From positions 27,030 to 91,029 of the forward strand of contig NZ_JARJLT010000301.1 of NCBI RefSeq assembly GCF_029335315.1: a stretch of DNA of 64,000 nt. The letters are read 5' to 3'. This DNA comes from Pseudomonas citronellolis (lineage in GTDB: Bacteria > Pseudomonadota > Gammaproteobacteria > Pseudomonadales > Pseudomonadaceae). A program made the translations under genes and the position numbers. Numbering within the stretch: position 1 is the first letter of the stretch; each line of letters begins with the position of its first letter. A model generated the notes under the pieces. That model was not told the DNA's origin. It was given only the letters and a program-made list of their open reading frames with translations, and made no database searches. Positions 30,501-38,881 of the stretch are shown here, piece by piece.

Positions 30501-31145
30501 ATGAAGAGTCAAGACGTTCTGTTGCTGATCAAGTTGATCTGCCTTGAGCAGCGTGAGCGCCTGCAGCAAAGGCTCGACAGCGAAACTGCAGAGCTAATTA
30601 AACTCAGCGACATCTACGCAGCCGACCAATGGCAAGGCTGGGAAGATCATTCAGAGCAAGATCCTCCCGTCCACCACGACAGCTACTCCGTTCGCGCACT
30701 GCAAGCATCACTCGGTATCAGCAAAACCGAAATTGCCTCAGCGCTAAAGCGCTGCCAGCAGATCGGGCTATTGCGGGTAGACCCAAACACCCAGCTGCCT
30801 CGGGTCAACAGCAAAGCACTATTGGGCTTTATCGAGTACGGCTTGCGCTATGTATTTCCAGTCAAACCAGCAGAAATTGTCCGAGGTATTCCCACCAGCT
30901 TTTCCGCGCCCGTGCTGCAGGACAAGCTCATGAGCGGTGGTGACCTTATCCATGTTTGGCCAGACGCTTACGGCAATCGCAAGGGGCAATCCATCACCCC
31001 TCTATTCAAAACAGTGCCCGGAGCGGTCAAGAAAGACCCTCGCCTGTATGAATATCTGGCCTTGATAGATGCAATTCGCTTGGGTAATGCCAGGGAGGCC
31101 AATCTCGCCAACGAAATCCTGCGTGAGAAGGTTCTGCAAGCATGA
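30501..31145 (+). CDS. Winged-helix protein, putative antitoxin/repressor of the NTase operon
   Basis: 214 residues, no exact family name recognised. A winged helix-turn-helix is suggested by SVRALQASLGISKTEIASALKRCQQIGLLRV (about 67-97), a MarR/ArsR-like recognition helix and wing. The C-terminal part ends in a helix with DAIRLGNAREANLANEIL. First gene of a tight operon: it overlaps the nucleotidyltransferase gene by 4 bp (ATGA) and has a 30-bp palindrome upstream. A DNA-binding partner upstream of an AbiEii-like nucleotidyltransferase is the layout of type IV toxin-antitoxin pairs, but the protein is not obviously AbiEi. Function inferred from context. Confidence 0.65.
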   Translation: MKSQDVLLLIKLICLEQRERLQQRLDSETAELIKLSDIYAADQWQGWEDHSEQDPPVHHDSYSVRALQASLGISKTEIASALKRCQQIGLLRVDPNTQLPRVNSKALLGFIEYGLRYVFPVKPAEIVRGIPTSFSAPVLQDKLMSGGDLIHVWPDAYGNRKGQSITPLFKTVPGAVKKDPRLYEYLALIDAIRLGNAREANLANEILREKVLQA

Positions 31146-31846
31146 GCCACACACACAATATTCAAATGCTCGAAGTGGTCGCCCAGGCGCTCGGACAAGA
31201 CCTTTGCCAAGAGGTCGCATTCGTCGGCGGCTGCACCACAGCCCTGCTGTTGACTGATGAATTCAGCCGCGAAGAAGTGCGTTACACCGACGATGTCGAT
31301 TTGGTTGTTCATCTCACCGGCTACGCCCAATGGCAAAAGCTGGTCGAGCAACTGCAACAAAAAGGCTTCAAGCAATCACAGCAGGATGACGTCATCTGTC
31401 GCCTGCGCCTCGGTGAGTTGAAGGTCGACTTCATGCCCGAAGATGCCGAAACCGCTGATCTGCTGGGCTGTAATAACCGCTGGTTCAAGGACGGCCTGGC
31501 CAACGCACAGTGGCACGTGTTACCCAGCGGTTGTCGTATTCGCCTATTCACCCCACCCTACTTTCTCGGCAGTAAACTGGAGGCCTACGCCGGGCGTGGC
31601 GCGCAGAACCCGCTAGGTAGCCAAGACCTTGAGGACATTCTCAACCTGGTTAACGGCCGCGAAGAACTGCTGCAGGAAGTCGACGCTGCCGCACCCGAAC
31701 TACGCACCTACCTGGCAGATAAACTCACCGCGCTGCTAAGCAGTAACGACTTCGGCTACTTAGTGCAGGACGCTGCACGTGGCGATCACGAACGTGAGCA
31801 GATCATCTGGCAGCGCTTGCGTCATCTCGCCCAGGTAGCTGCCTGA
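31142..31846 (+). CDS. AbiEii/AbiGii-like nucleotidyltransferase
   Basis: 234 residues. The nucleotidyltransferase signature is FVGGCTTALLL (about 28-38) followed by YTDDVDLVVHL (about 50-60), giving the G-G and D-x-D metal-binding pattern. KVDFMPEDAE supplies the third acidic position, as in MNT and AbiEii folds. Such enzymes can act as toxins by adding nucleotides to tRNA 3' ends; whether this one does is unknown. It overlaps the upstream winged-helix gene by 4 bp, and its stop codon directly abuts the PP2C start (TGAATG). Confidence 0.75.
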   Translation: MSHTHNIQMLEVVAQALGQDLCQEVAFVGGCTTALLLTDEFSREEVRYTDDVDLVVHLTGYAQWQKLVEQLQQKGFKQSQQDDVICRLRLGELKVDFMPEDAETADLLGCNNRWFKDGLANAQWHVLPSGCRIRLFTPPYFLGSKLEAYAGRGAQNPLGSQDLEDILNLVNGREELLQEVDAAAPELRTYLADKLTALLSSNDFGYLVQDAARGDHEREQIIWQRLRHLAQVAA

Positions 31847-32530
31847 ATGCACGCAATCCTGCAATGGCACACCCAGGCCGGCACCGTCACGCCCGACAAC
31901 CGGGATGCCTCCGCCCATATCAATCAGGCACATGCCAGCCTCTACCTGATCGCCGATGGCAGCAGCAGCCACCCTTGCAGCGGAGAATTGGCCAAGGCCC
32001 TGATTGCAAAGCTCACGCTTGATTTCAGTCTCTTGCCCGCAACTGATCTGAACCCAGAGCAACTGGCCGAAGCGCTACTGCAGATAATCGCCAGCAGCCA
32101 TCAGGCACTGCGTGACCCACACCCACATGCGGCCTGCAGCTACCTGATGCTATGCCTGCTCGCCGATGCCGCGTTCAGCATCCACGAAGGCGACTGCTGC
32201 CTTGGACTGATCGGGCAAAGCGGCAAGATTGACTGGCTGAGTAGCGCGCACTGTGCCGCCAACTGGCAAGGCAACCTCATTCACGCAGAAATTGCGCAAG
32301 CCCCATCACGCCACCGCCTGACTCGCTGCTTCAGCGCCAGGCGAGCGAGCAATCCCGAGATAAACCACTGGCCTCTTGAGCCAAACCAGCATTGGCTGCT
32401 GGCTACTGATGGCTTTTGGGCGGGCCTTAGCCCCCAGGAACAACAGAGTTTTCTACGCGACGGCAACCTGCCCGCACCACCCACCGATGACGACATCAGC
32501 TGCCTGAGCATCATCACACCGCCTACTTGA
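31847..32530 (+). CDS. PP2C-like serine/threonine phosphatase domain protein
   Basis: 227 residues. PP2C motifs are degenerate but in order: NRDAS (about 19-23), LIADGSSSH (metal Asp, about 33-41), a central strand ending HEGDCC, LLATDGFWAGL (second metal Asp) and DDDISCLSI near the C-terminus. The usual DGMGG and GST boxes are altered (DGSSSH, ACSYLM), so metal binding looks retained but activity needs proof. It is translationally coupled to the nucleotidyltransferase. A phosphatase in this position inside a type I R-M locus is not an arrangement I recognise. Confidence 0.7.
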   Translation: MHAILQWHTQAGTVTPDNRDASAHINQAHASLYLIADGSSSHPCSGELAKALIAKLTLDFSLLPATDLNPEQLAEALLQIIASSHQALRDPHPHAACSYLMLCLLADAAFSIHEGDCCLGLIGQSGKIDWLSSAHCAANWQGNLIHAEIAQAPSRHRLTRCFSARRASNPEINHWPLEPNQHWLLATDGFWAGLSPQEQQSFLRDGNLPAPPTDDDISCLSIITPPT

Positions 32531-32560
32531 TGAGCCGAATAACACCCCCTATTCGGCTCA
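32531..32560 (+). promoter_or_regulatory. Inverted repeat with 11-bp arms upstream of hsdM
   Basis: TGAGCCGAATA (32531-32541) and TATTCGGCTCA (32550-32560), 8-bp loop, beginning right after the PP2C stop and ending 7 bp before a TATAAA (32567-32572). No T run follows, so an operator is more likely than a terminator. The same arms occur twice in front of fic (40206-40268). Confidence 0.7.
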
Positions 32561-32589
32561 CGACCCTATAAATCATTTGAGACCCCAGC

Positions 32590-34137
32590 ATGACCAACTC
32601 CGACATCGTCCAGAAGCTCTGGAACCTCTGCGACGTGCTGCGCGACGACGGCATCAACTACAGCGACTATGTCACCGAACTGGTCTTGCTGCTGTTTATC
32701 AAAATGGAATATGAACAGGTCCAGAACAACGACAGCTTCGCCCACAAGCTGCCCGAGGGGGCGCGCTGGCCGGATCTGGCGGGTAGATCCGGCCTTAACC
32801 TGCTGACCCACTACAAACAAACACTGCTCGACCTGGGCCAGAACGCCGACCCGCTGATCGCCGCCATCTATGCCGATGCACAAACGCGCCTGAAAGAGCC
32901 GCGCCACCTAGAGCAACTGATCAAAAGCCTGGACGGCATCGACTGGTTCAGCGCCCGCCAGGATGGCCTCGGCGACCTCTACGAAGGCCTGCTGGAGAAG
33001 AACGCCAGCGAAACCAAATCCGGTGCTGGCCAGTACTTCACCCCGCGCCCGCTGATTGACAGCATTATCAACTGCCTCAAGCCGCAGCCCGGTGAAACCA
33101 TCCAAGACCCGGCCGCTGGCACCGCAGGCTTTTTGATTGCCGCCGACGCCTATATCAAACGCCACACCGATGATCACTACGACCTCGACGCCAAGGCCCA
33201 GGCCTTCCAGCGCAACAAGGCCTTTGTTGGCATCGAACTGGTGCCCAGCACCCGCCGCCTGGCGTTGATGAACACCCTGTTGCATGGCATGGAAGGCGAT
33301 GAAGAAGGCGTGGTGCACCTGGGCAACGCCCTCGGTCAGCCCGGTGCCAGCCTGCCCAAAGTCGACGTGATCCTCTCCAACCCGCCGTTCGGCACCGCCA
33401 AGGGCGGTGGGGGCCCAACCCGCGACGACCTCACCTACAAGACCAGCAACAAGCAGCTGGCCTTCCTCCAGCACATCTACCGTGGCCTCAAGCCCGGCGG
33501 CCGCGCGGCGGTCGTATTGCCGGACAATGTGCTATTCGAGGCCGGCGTCGGCACCGACGTGCGCCGCGACCTGATGGACAAGTGCAACCTGCACACCATC
33601 CTGCGTCTGCCCACCGGGATCTTCTATGCCCAGGGCGTGAAGACCAACGTGCTGTTCTTCCAGAAAGGCACACAGGCCAACCCGCGCCAGGAGGAAGGCT
33701 GCACCCAGCGCGTCTGGATCTATGACCTGCGGAGCAACATGCCCAGCTTCGGCAAACGCAGGCCCTTCGGCGCCCAGCACCTCAAAGCCTTCGAGGACGC
33801 CTACGGCACCGATGCCAACGGCACCAGCCCACGCGCCGAGAATGTCGAGGGCATCGCCGAGCAAAGCCGCTTCCGTGTCTTCACCCGCGAGCAAATCCGC
33901 GAACGCGGCGACTCGCTGGATATCAGCTGGCTCAAGGATGCCGACAGCCTGGATGCTAGCGAGCTGCCGGCGCCCGAGGTGCTGGCCGGTGAGGCCATGG
34001 CCGAGCTGACCGAGGCGCTGCGTGAACTAGACCAGTTGATGCAGTCGTTGGGCGCCGGGGATGAGGCCGAGCAGCAGAAACGGATGCTGGCGGAGGTGAT
34101 GGGGTTGGCGGTGGCTCAGGAGGTTGGGGATGAGTGA
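32590..34137 (+). CDS. hsdM: Type I restriction-modification M subunit (N6-adenine methyltransferase)
   Basis: 515 residues. The HsdM N-terminal helical domain (about 1-140) precedes the methyltransferase domain with SAM motif I DPAAGTAGFL (about 173-182) and catalytic NPPF (about 263-266). GAGQYFTPR near 140 is also typical. With HsdS it forms the M2S methyltransferase, and with HsdR the restriction complex. The gene overlaps hsdS by 8 bp. A TATAAA and an inverted repeat lie upstream, so M and S seem to have their own promoter separate from hsdR. Confidence 0.96.
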   Translation: MTNSDIVQKLWNLCDVLRDDGINYSDYVTELVLLLFIKMEYEQVQNNDSFAHKLPEGARWPDLAGRSGLNLLTHYKQTLLDLGQNADPLIAAIYADAQTRLKEPRHLEQLIKSLDGIDWFSARQDGLGDLYEGLLEKNASETKSGAGQYFTPRPLIDSIINCLKPQPGETIQDPAAGTAGFLIAADAYIKRHTDDHYDLDAKAQAFQRNKAFVGIELVPSTRRLALMNTLLHGMEGDEEGVVHLGNALGQPGASLPKVDVILSNPPFGTAKGGGGPTRDDLTYKTSNKQLAFLQHIYRGLKPGGRAAVVLPDNVLFEAGVGTDVRRDLMDKCNLHTILRLPTGIFYAQGVKTNVLFFQKGTQANPRQEEGCTQRVWIYDLRSNMPSFGKRRPFGAQHLKAFEDAYGTDANGTSPRAENVEGIAEQSRFRVFTREQIRERGDSLDISWLKDADSLDASELPAPEVLAGEAMAELTEALRELDQLMQSLGAGDEAEQQKRMLAEVMGLAVAQEVGDE

Positions 34138-35494
34138 GTTGCCGGCTGGCTGGACGCATTTTGCGCTAAAGGACATTGGCGGACTGTCCGGGGGCAAGAC
34201 CCCCTCAAAGGCAACCCCCAAGTTCTGGTCCAGTCCTGATGTGCCCTGGGTTTCTCCAAAGGATATGAAAAGAGACCTGCTGTCAGACTCAGAAGACAAG
34301 ATTTCAAACGAGGCAGTCGATCAAGCAGGGATGACGCTCTATCCAGCTAACTCCGTGCTGATGGTCACTCGCAGCGGAATCCTTCAGCACACCTTCCCGG
34401 TTTCAATGGCTGGTACAGCCTTGACGGTTAATCAGGACATAAAAGTCCTCCGCCCAATCGAGGGAATCAACCCCAAGTATTCCTTTCACCTACTAAAAGG
34501 CTTCGGCAGCGTAATCCTCACTCGGTGCAGCAAAGCAGGCACTACTGTGCAGAGTGTTGATTCGGAAAAGCTGGAGGCTTTGATGCTTCCGCTGCCACCG
34601 CTCGCCGAGCAAACCCGCATCGCCCAAAAGCTCGATGAACTGCTGGCCCAGGTCGACACTCTCAAAACCCGCATCGACGCCATTCCCGCCCTGCTCAAAC
34701 GCTTCCGTCAATCCGTCCTCGCCGCAGCAGTTTCCGGGCGGTTGACAGAGGGTTGGCGCACAGCGCACGGCATTGATGAGCCTCAAGCCAGTTGGAAAGC
34801 CATTGAGCTAGCAGAGGTCAGCGCACTGGTAACTAGTGGCTCACGTGGCTGGGCTGAATACTACGCCAGTAATGGGGCAATATTTATTCGCTCCCAAGAC
34901 ATCAACACTGACGAGCTAGACACGTCGGATACTGCTTTTGTAAGGCTGCCCGAGTCGAGTGAGGGGAAGAGAACTCGCGTTCAACCACAGGACATCCTCA
35001 TCACAATTACCGGCGCCAATGTAGGCAAAGTTGCACGAGTCAAACAGGCACTCTCAGAGGCGTATGTCAGCCAGCACGTTGCCTTGGTCAGACTTCAACG
35101 CCCTGAACTAGCACCATTTGTAGAGCTTTATCTAAAGGATGTTGGCTCTGGTCGAAAGAAGCTGACAGAACTCGCCTATGGCGGTGGAAAACCTGGGTTG
35201 AACCTCTCCAACATTCGAGATCTGGCATTTGCACTGCCCTGCCTAGAGGAGCAAACCGAAATCGTCGTGCGCGTCGAACAACTCTTCGCCTTTGCCGAGC
35301 AACTGGAAGCCAAGGTCGCAGCGGCCCAGACCCGTATCGACCATCTGACCCAAAGCATCCTGGCCAAAGCCTTCCGTGGCGAACTGGTACCCCAGGACCC
35401 GAACGACGAACCGGCCAGCGTGCTGCTGGAACGCATCCAGGCCCAACGCGCGGCCGCACCCAAGGCCAAGCGCGGCAGAAAGGCTTCAGCCTGA
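34130..35494 (+). CDS. hsdS: Type I restriction-modification specificity subunit S
   Basis: 454 residues, start ATG 34130 within the last codons of hsdM. Two variable target-recognition domains (about 8-150 and 210-375) are each followed by a conserved helical spacer: LPPLAEQTRIAQKLDELLAQ at about 157-176 and the matching LPCLEEQTEIVVRVEQLF near 372. The C-terminus is Lys/Arg-rich (KAKRGRKAS). The target sequence cannot be read from the gene; a bipartite site with N6-methyladenine is expected. Confidence 0.95.
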   Translation: MSELPAGWTHFALKDIGGLSGGKTPSKATPKFWSSPDVPWVSPKDMKRDLLSDSEDKISNEAVDQAGMTLYPANSVLMVTRSGILQHTFPVSMAGTALTVNQDIKVLRPIEGINPKYSFHLLKGFGSVILTRCSKAGTTVQSVDSEKLEALMLPLPPLAEQTRIAQKLDELLAQVDTLKTRIDAIPALLKRFRQSVLAAAVSGRLTEGWRTAHGIDEPQASWKAIELAEVSALVTSGSRGWAEYYASNGAIFIRSQDINTDELDTSDTAFVRLPESSEGKRTRVQPQDILITITGANVGKVARVKQALSEAYVSQHVALVRLQRPELAPFVELYLKDVGSGRKKLTELAYGGGKPGLNLSNIRDLAFALPCLEEQTEIVVRVEQLFAFAEQLEAKVAAAQTRIDHLTQSILAKAFRGELVPQDPNDEPASVLLERIQAQRAAAPKAKRGRKASA

Positions 35495-35526
35495 GCACAC
35501 CATCGACTCGCTGAAGGAGCAGCCCC

Positions 35527-36393
35527 ATGAACCCCAAGGATTGGATTGAACTGCTGCAACGCCTGTTCGGCTGGATCAGTGATCGACGCAATCCGGCCCG
35601 CCGGCAGGCCGCACGCGTGCTGGCGACCTTTGAAGCCCACGGCGTGGCTTGCACCGAGATCAATGCACTGCTGCCGGCCTCGCTGCAGCTAACGGCGTAC
35701 CAGTGGTCCAACCCCGATCAGCTCAAGCTGGTATTGCAACAAGCGCATCTCGATTGGATCAACCAGCATTTCGCCCTGGAGCCGTGCTGGCTGAGCGGTA
35801 CGAGCAATGCCGCCCACCAGAAGATTTTCAGTTACAAGGCGCCGACTGAACTGCATCAGTGGTTTATGCAGCACGGCCATGTGGCAGAGGGTATCGAGTT
35901 TCGGCTCTATCTGATTACCCCGGACACTCACGAAATCGGCCCTGACACTGAGGGCTACTACGCCCTGATATTGGAGCAACTGGGCGATGATCTTTCCGCC
36001 TGCAGCCGTTTCTTCCACCTGACCGAAGGTGGTCATTTCGAGCACTACCCAAGCCTGATACATCTGCTGCAGGTTCTGGCTATTGCCCACTACCACGGCG
36101 CCATCTTCCAGCGCTCACAGCTGGAGGCCTCTGCCCTGTATCAACTGAGCCATCACCAGGGCCTGATTCCGTCCTGGCTGGATCGCTGCCGTCCCCACCC
36201 GCTGGAGGCCGACCATGAGCTATGGCCGCACTTCTCCGGACACTCGCCCTGGCTGGATGCATTACGCGCCGAGGCTGAGGAAGGCCTGCTCCTCGCTGGA
36301 TCGACCGAAGTGCTTGAGCGACTGCACGACGATACCCAACGTTTTTCCCGCCAGCCCAGCAGCGGACCATTGCCAACTGCTCTAGCTCGATGA
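35527..36393 (+). CDS. Conserved-looking protein of unknown function in the R-M island
   Basis: 288 residues, not recognised. The start MNPKDWIELLQRLFGWISD follows an AGGAGCAGCCCC site, 32 bp after hsdS, so it is probably co-transcribed with hsdMS. No signal peptide, no membrane segment and no nuclease or NTP-binding motif visible. It is rich in Trp, His and Leu, with amphipathic helices throughout (for instance FRLYLITPDTHEIG and EHYPSLIHLLQVLAIAHYHG). It could be an accessory or anti-restriction-control factor of this R-M system, but nothing in the sequence shows it. Confidence 0.7.
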   Translation: MNPKDWIELLQRLFGWISDRRNPARRQAARVLATFEAHGVACTEINALLPASLQLTAYQWSNPDQLKLVLQQAHLDWINQHFALEPCWLSGTSNAAHQKIFSYKAPTELHQWFMQHGHVAEGIEFRLYLITPDTHEIGPDTEGYYALILEQLGDDLSACSRFFHLTEGGHFEHYPSLIHLLQVLAIAHYHGAIFQRSQLEASALYQLSHHQGLIPSWLDRCRPHPLEADHELWPHFSGHSPWLDALRAEAEEGLLLAGSTEVLERLHDDTQRFSRQPSSGPLPTALAR

Positions 36394-36408
36394 TTGCAAG
36401 GAGGCCCT

Positions 36409-36480
36409 ATGCCTATTCCAGATTTCCAGAGCGTCATGCATCCGGTGTTCCTATCGCCGAGCACACGCCGCTGGGCCTAA
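36409..36480 (+). pseudogene. Remnant of a second mrr-type gene (N-terminal 23 codons)
   Basis: A strong AAGGAGG precedes ATG 36409; the peptide MPIPDFQSVMHPVFLSPSTR has the start typical of Mrr-family proteins (xIPDFQSxMxP) and then stops. The intact mrr gene begins 57 bp downstream with a different N-terminus. I read this as the stub left when one mrr allele was replaced by another. Confidence 0.55.
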
Positions 36481-36536
36481 ACGCTCTCATACCGCACCTG
36501 TAGGCTAATCACGTTCATCCGAAGGATATAGAGCCA

Positions 36537-37463
36537 ATGTCCGTACCGACCTACGACCAGTTCATCGAGCCAGTCCTGCGTTTTCTTGCCGCTCACGCGG
36601 ATGGCGCGACAGCGGCAGAGACCCAGGAGGGTGCTGCTCTTGCGCTTGGTTTGAGCCACGCCCAGCGCGAGGAAACCATCGCCAGCGGTCAGGCGACCTA
36701 CAAGAACCGTGCAGGCTGGGCACACGACCGCCTCAAGCGTGCCGGCTATTCCAGCAGCGCCAAGCGCGGTTACTGGAGGCTGACCGAAGCCGGTCTCGCC
36801 TTCGCCCAAAGCAATCCGGCGCCGCTCAACGCTGGGCAGGTCGAGTACCTGGCGGTGAACTTCATGAGCGTGAAGCTGAAAGCGGCGCCGGATGCTGCCT
36901 CACTGGACGAAAGCGACGACACACCGACACCGGCCAATCTGGCCACCAGCAGCCCGCAGGAGCGCCTGGATCAGGCGATCTTCGAGCTACGCGCCAGTGT
37001 CGCCGGCGACTTGCTAGACAACCTGCTGCAGGCCAGCCCCACGCGCTTCGAACATATCGTGCTCGATGTGCTGCACCGCCTCGGCTACGGCGCCAACCGT
37101 CAGGCTCTGCAGCAGGTCGGCGGCAGCGGCGATGGCGGCATCGACGGCGTAATCTCGCTGGATGCCCTGGGCCTGGAAAAAGTCTATGTGCAAGCCAAGC
37201 GCTGGCAGAGTACGGTCGGCCGACCCGACCTGCAGGCCTTCTACGGCGCCCTGGCGGGCCAGAAGGCCAAACGCGGCGTATTCATCACCACCGCCGGATT
37301 CACCGCCCAGGCAGTGGACTTCGCCCGTTCGGTGGAAGGACTAGTGCTGGTCGACGGCAAACGTCTGGTCAACTTGATGCTGGATCATGAAGTAGGTGTC
37401 AGTTCCCAGCTCTACAAGGTGCCGAAACTCGACAGCGACTACTTCGACGAGTCACTCGGGTAG
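36537..37463 (+). CDS. mrr: Mrr-type modification-dependent (type IV) restriction endonuclease
   Basis: 308 residues, close in length and layout to E. coli Mrr. The N-terminal winged-helix domain has VPTYDQFIEPVLRFL and YKNRAGWAHDRLKRAGY. The C-terminal Mrr catalytic domain has FEHIVLDVLHRLGYG, GDGGIDGVISLD and VYVQAKRW, forming the PD-(D/Q)xK-type site (about 197-222), then FITTAGFT. Mrr cleaves DNA bearing certain foreign adenine or cytosine methylation and causes SOS when an unsuited methyltransferase is present, so this allele must tolerate the HsdMS mark next to it. Confidence 0.93.
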   Translation: MSVPTYDQFIEPVLRFLAAHADGATAAETQEGAALALGLSHAQREETIASGQATYKNRAGWAHDRLKRAGYSSSAKRGYWRLTEAGLAFAQSNPAPLNAGQVEYLAVNFMSVKLKAAPDAASLDESDDTPTPANLATSSPQERLDQAIFELRASVAGDLLDNLLQASPTRFEHIVLDVLHRLGYGANRQALQQVGGSGDGGIDGVISLDALGLEKVYVQAKRWQSTVGRPDLQAFYGALAGQKAKRGVFITTAGFTAQAVDFARSVEGLVLVDGKRLVNLMLDHEVGVSSQLYKVPKLDSDYFDESLG

Positions 37464-38494
37464 GCAAAATCACAAAGTGCTGTTGCACCCATAAATTCGA
37501 GCTTGTGTAAGTAACCCCGCCCACTCTGGTCATGTAAAGGAGCCCCATGAAACGGGTATTCATCGCCAACTTCGGTCGCGAAAACTACGAGTGGCCCAAT
37601 TGCCTTGAGCGCTCGACCGTTGCCACCATGAACTCTGTCGAGACACATGACTCATGGCTGGCAGGGGACCGAGAAGGCTTTATCAGCGCTTGCATGGAGC
37701 ACGAAAGAAGTCATCGTGGCACTGTGCCGACGAAGGCAGTGGCATCGCGCTGGTTCAATCTGATGACCACCATTGCCGAAACCACTGGCGATATCTGGGT
37801 TCATCGCGAGAAAGGTGAGCTGTGGTGGACAGAGTCGCTAGCGGAGCCAGCAACCTTTGAGCTCAGCTCGGACCCGACAGGCCAGACGCCGAAGCCCGTA
37901 TATGTCTGTCACAAGCCGTGCAAGCCCTGGTCAAAAACCAGCAAGAAAGGCCATCGTCTCGACTGGAACAGCCTGCATCCCAAGGCCAGAGACTTCCTCT
38001 CGACAGAAGCAACCCTGCAGCAACTCTCAACAGACTACGCAGCGTATGCCCTCGCACTGGTACAGGGCGTCGATCTCAGCCCCTGGCACGCAAGTACCCG
38101 CTGGAAAGAGAAAGCCAGCAAGAAGCCAGCTTCTCCAGTGGAGTCATTCAGCGATCTGCAGGTTGCGGCCTATCGCATGGCCCGTACGGCGTGGATCACA
38201 ACCCAGAACTCCAATGGCCAGGAAACGCTGCAACGAATCAAGAACAAGGACTTTGGCTTTGTCGGCGAAGAAGCGCTGCGCCTCTATATCGAAGATCTTT
38301 ACCAGATGCAGGAAGGCCTTTGCGCACTCACGGGTATTCCCATGCAACTGGATCGCAACTGTGATGATGAAGAGCTGAGGTGTTCTCTCGACCGCATCGA
38401 CAGCAACGGCCACTATGCACCGGGTGAACGAGCCCCTTGAAACACAGGACACCGTTTCCCCCTTACCATAAGGGATAGGCAAACGACTGTGTTT

Positions 38495-38881
38495 ATGACT
38501 ACCAGCAAAGACAAAACCATCGAAGTGCTCGGCCAGGAGCGGCGTCGCCGTTGGAGCGTCGAGGAGAAACTGGCCATGGTGCGCGAGAGCCTGGAGCCCG
38601 GACAAAGCGTCTCGGTGGTGGCCCGGCGCAACGGCATCAACCCCAACCAGCTGTTCCACTGGCGCAAGCTCTACCAGGACGGCAGCCTCTCGGCGGTCAG
38701 TGCCGGCGAAGCGGTGGTGCCCGCTTCCGAGTTGGCCGATGCCCTCAAGCAGATCCGCGAGCTACAACGGATGCTGGGCAAGAAGACCATGGAGGCCGAG
38801 ATCCTCAAGGAAGCGGTGGAGATCGCCCGCTCGCGAAAATGGATTGCGCACTCACCCTTGTTGCCGGGGGACGACCAGTGA
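38495..38881 (+). CDS. IS2-group transposase OrfA
   Basis: 128 residues, ATG 38495. Helix-turn-helix for terminal repeat binding ([19 protein letters not shown] and [17 protein letters not shown]), then a leucine-zipper-like helix ([19 protein letters not shown]). The family makes OrfA alone as a regulator and an OrfAB fusion as transposase. OrfB overlaps in the -1 frame from 38839; an AAAA run at 38836-38839 is the likely slip site or restart point. Confidence 0.9.
   Translation: MTTSKDKTIEVLGQERRRRWSVEEKLAMVRESLEPGQSVSVVARRNGINPNQLFHWRKLYQDGSLSAVSAGEAVVPASELADALKQIRELQRMLGKKTMEAEILKEAVEIARSRKWIAHSPLLPGDDQ

Noticed and set aside
32531..32560. Rho-independent terminator of the PP2C operon
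   Set aside because: No T run follows, and the same palindrome occurs in the fic promoter, which points to an operator. A weak stop cannot be excluded.
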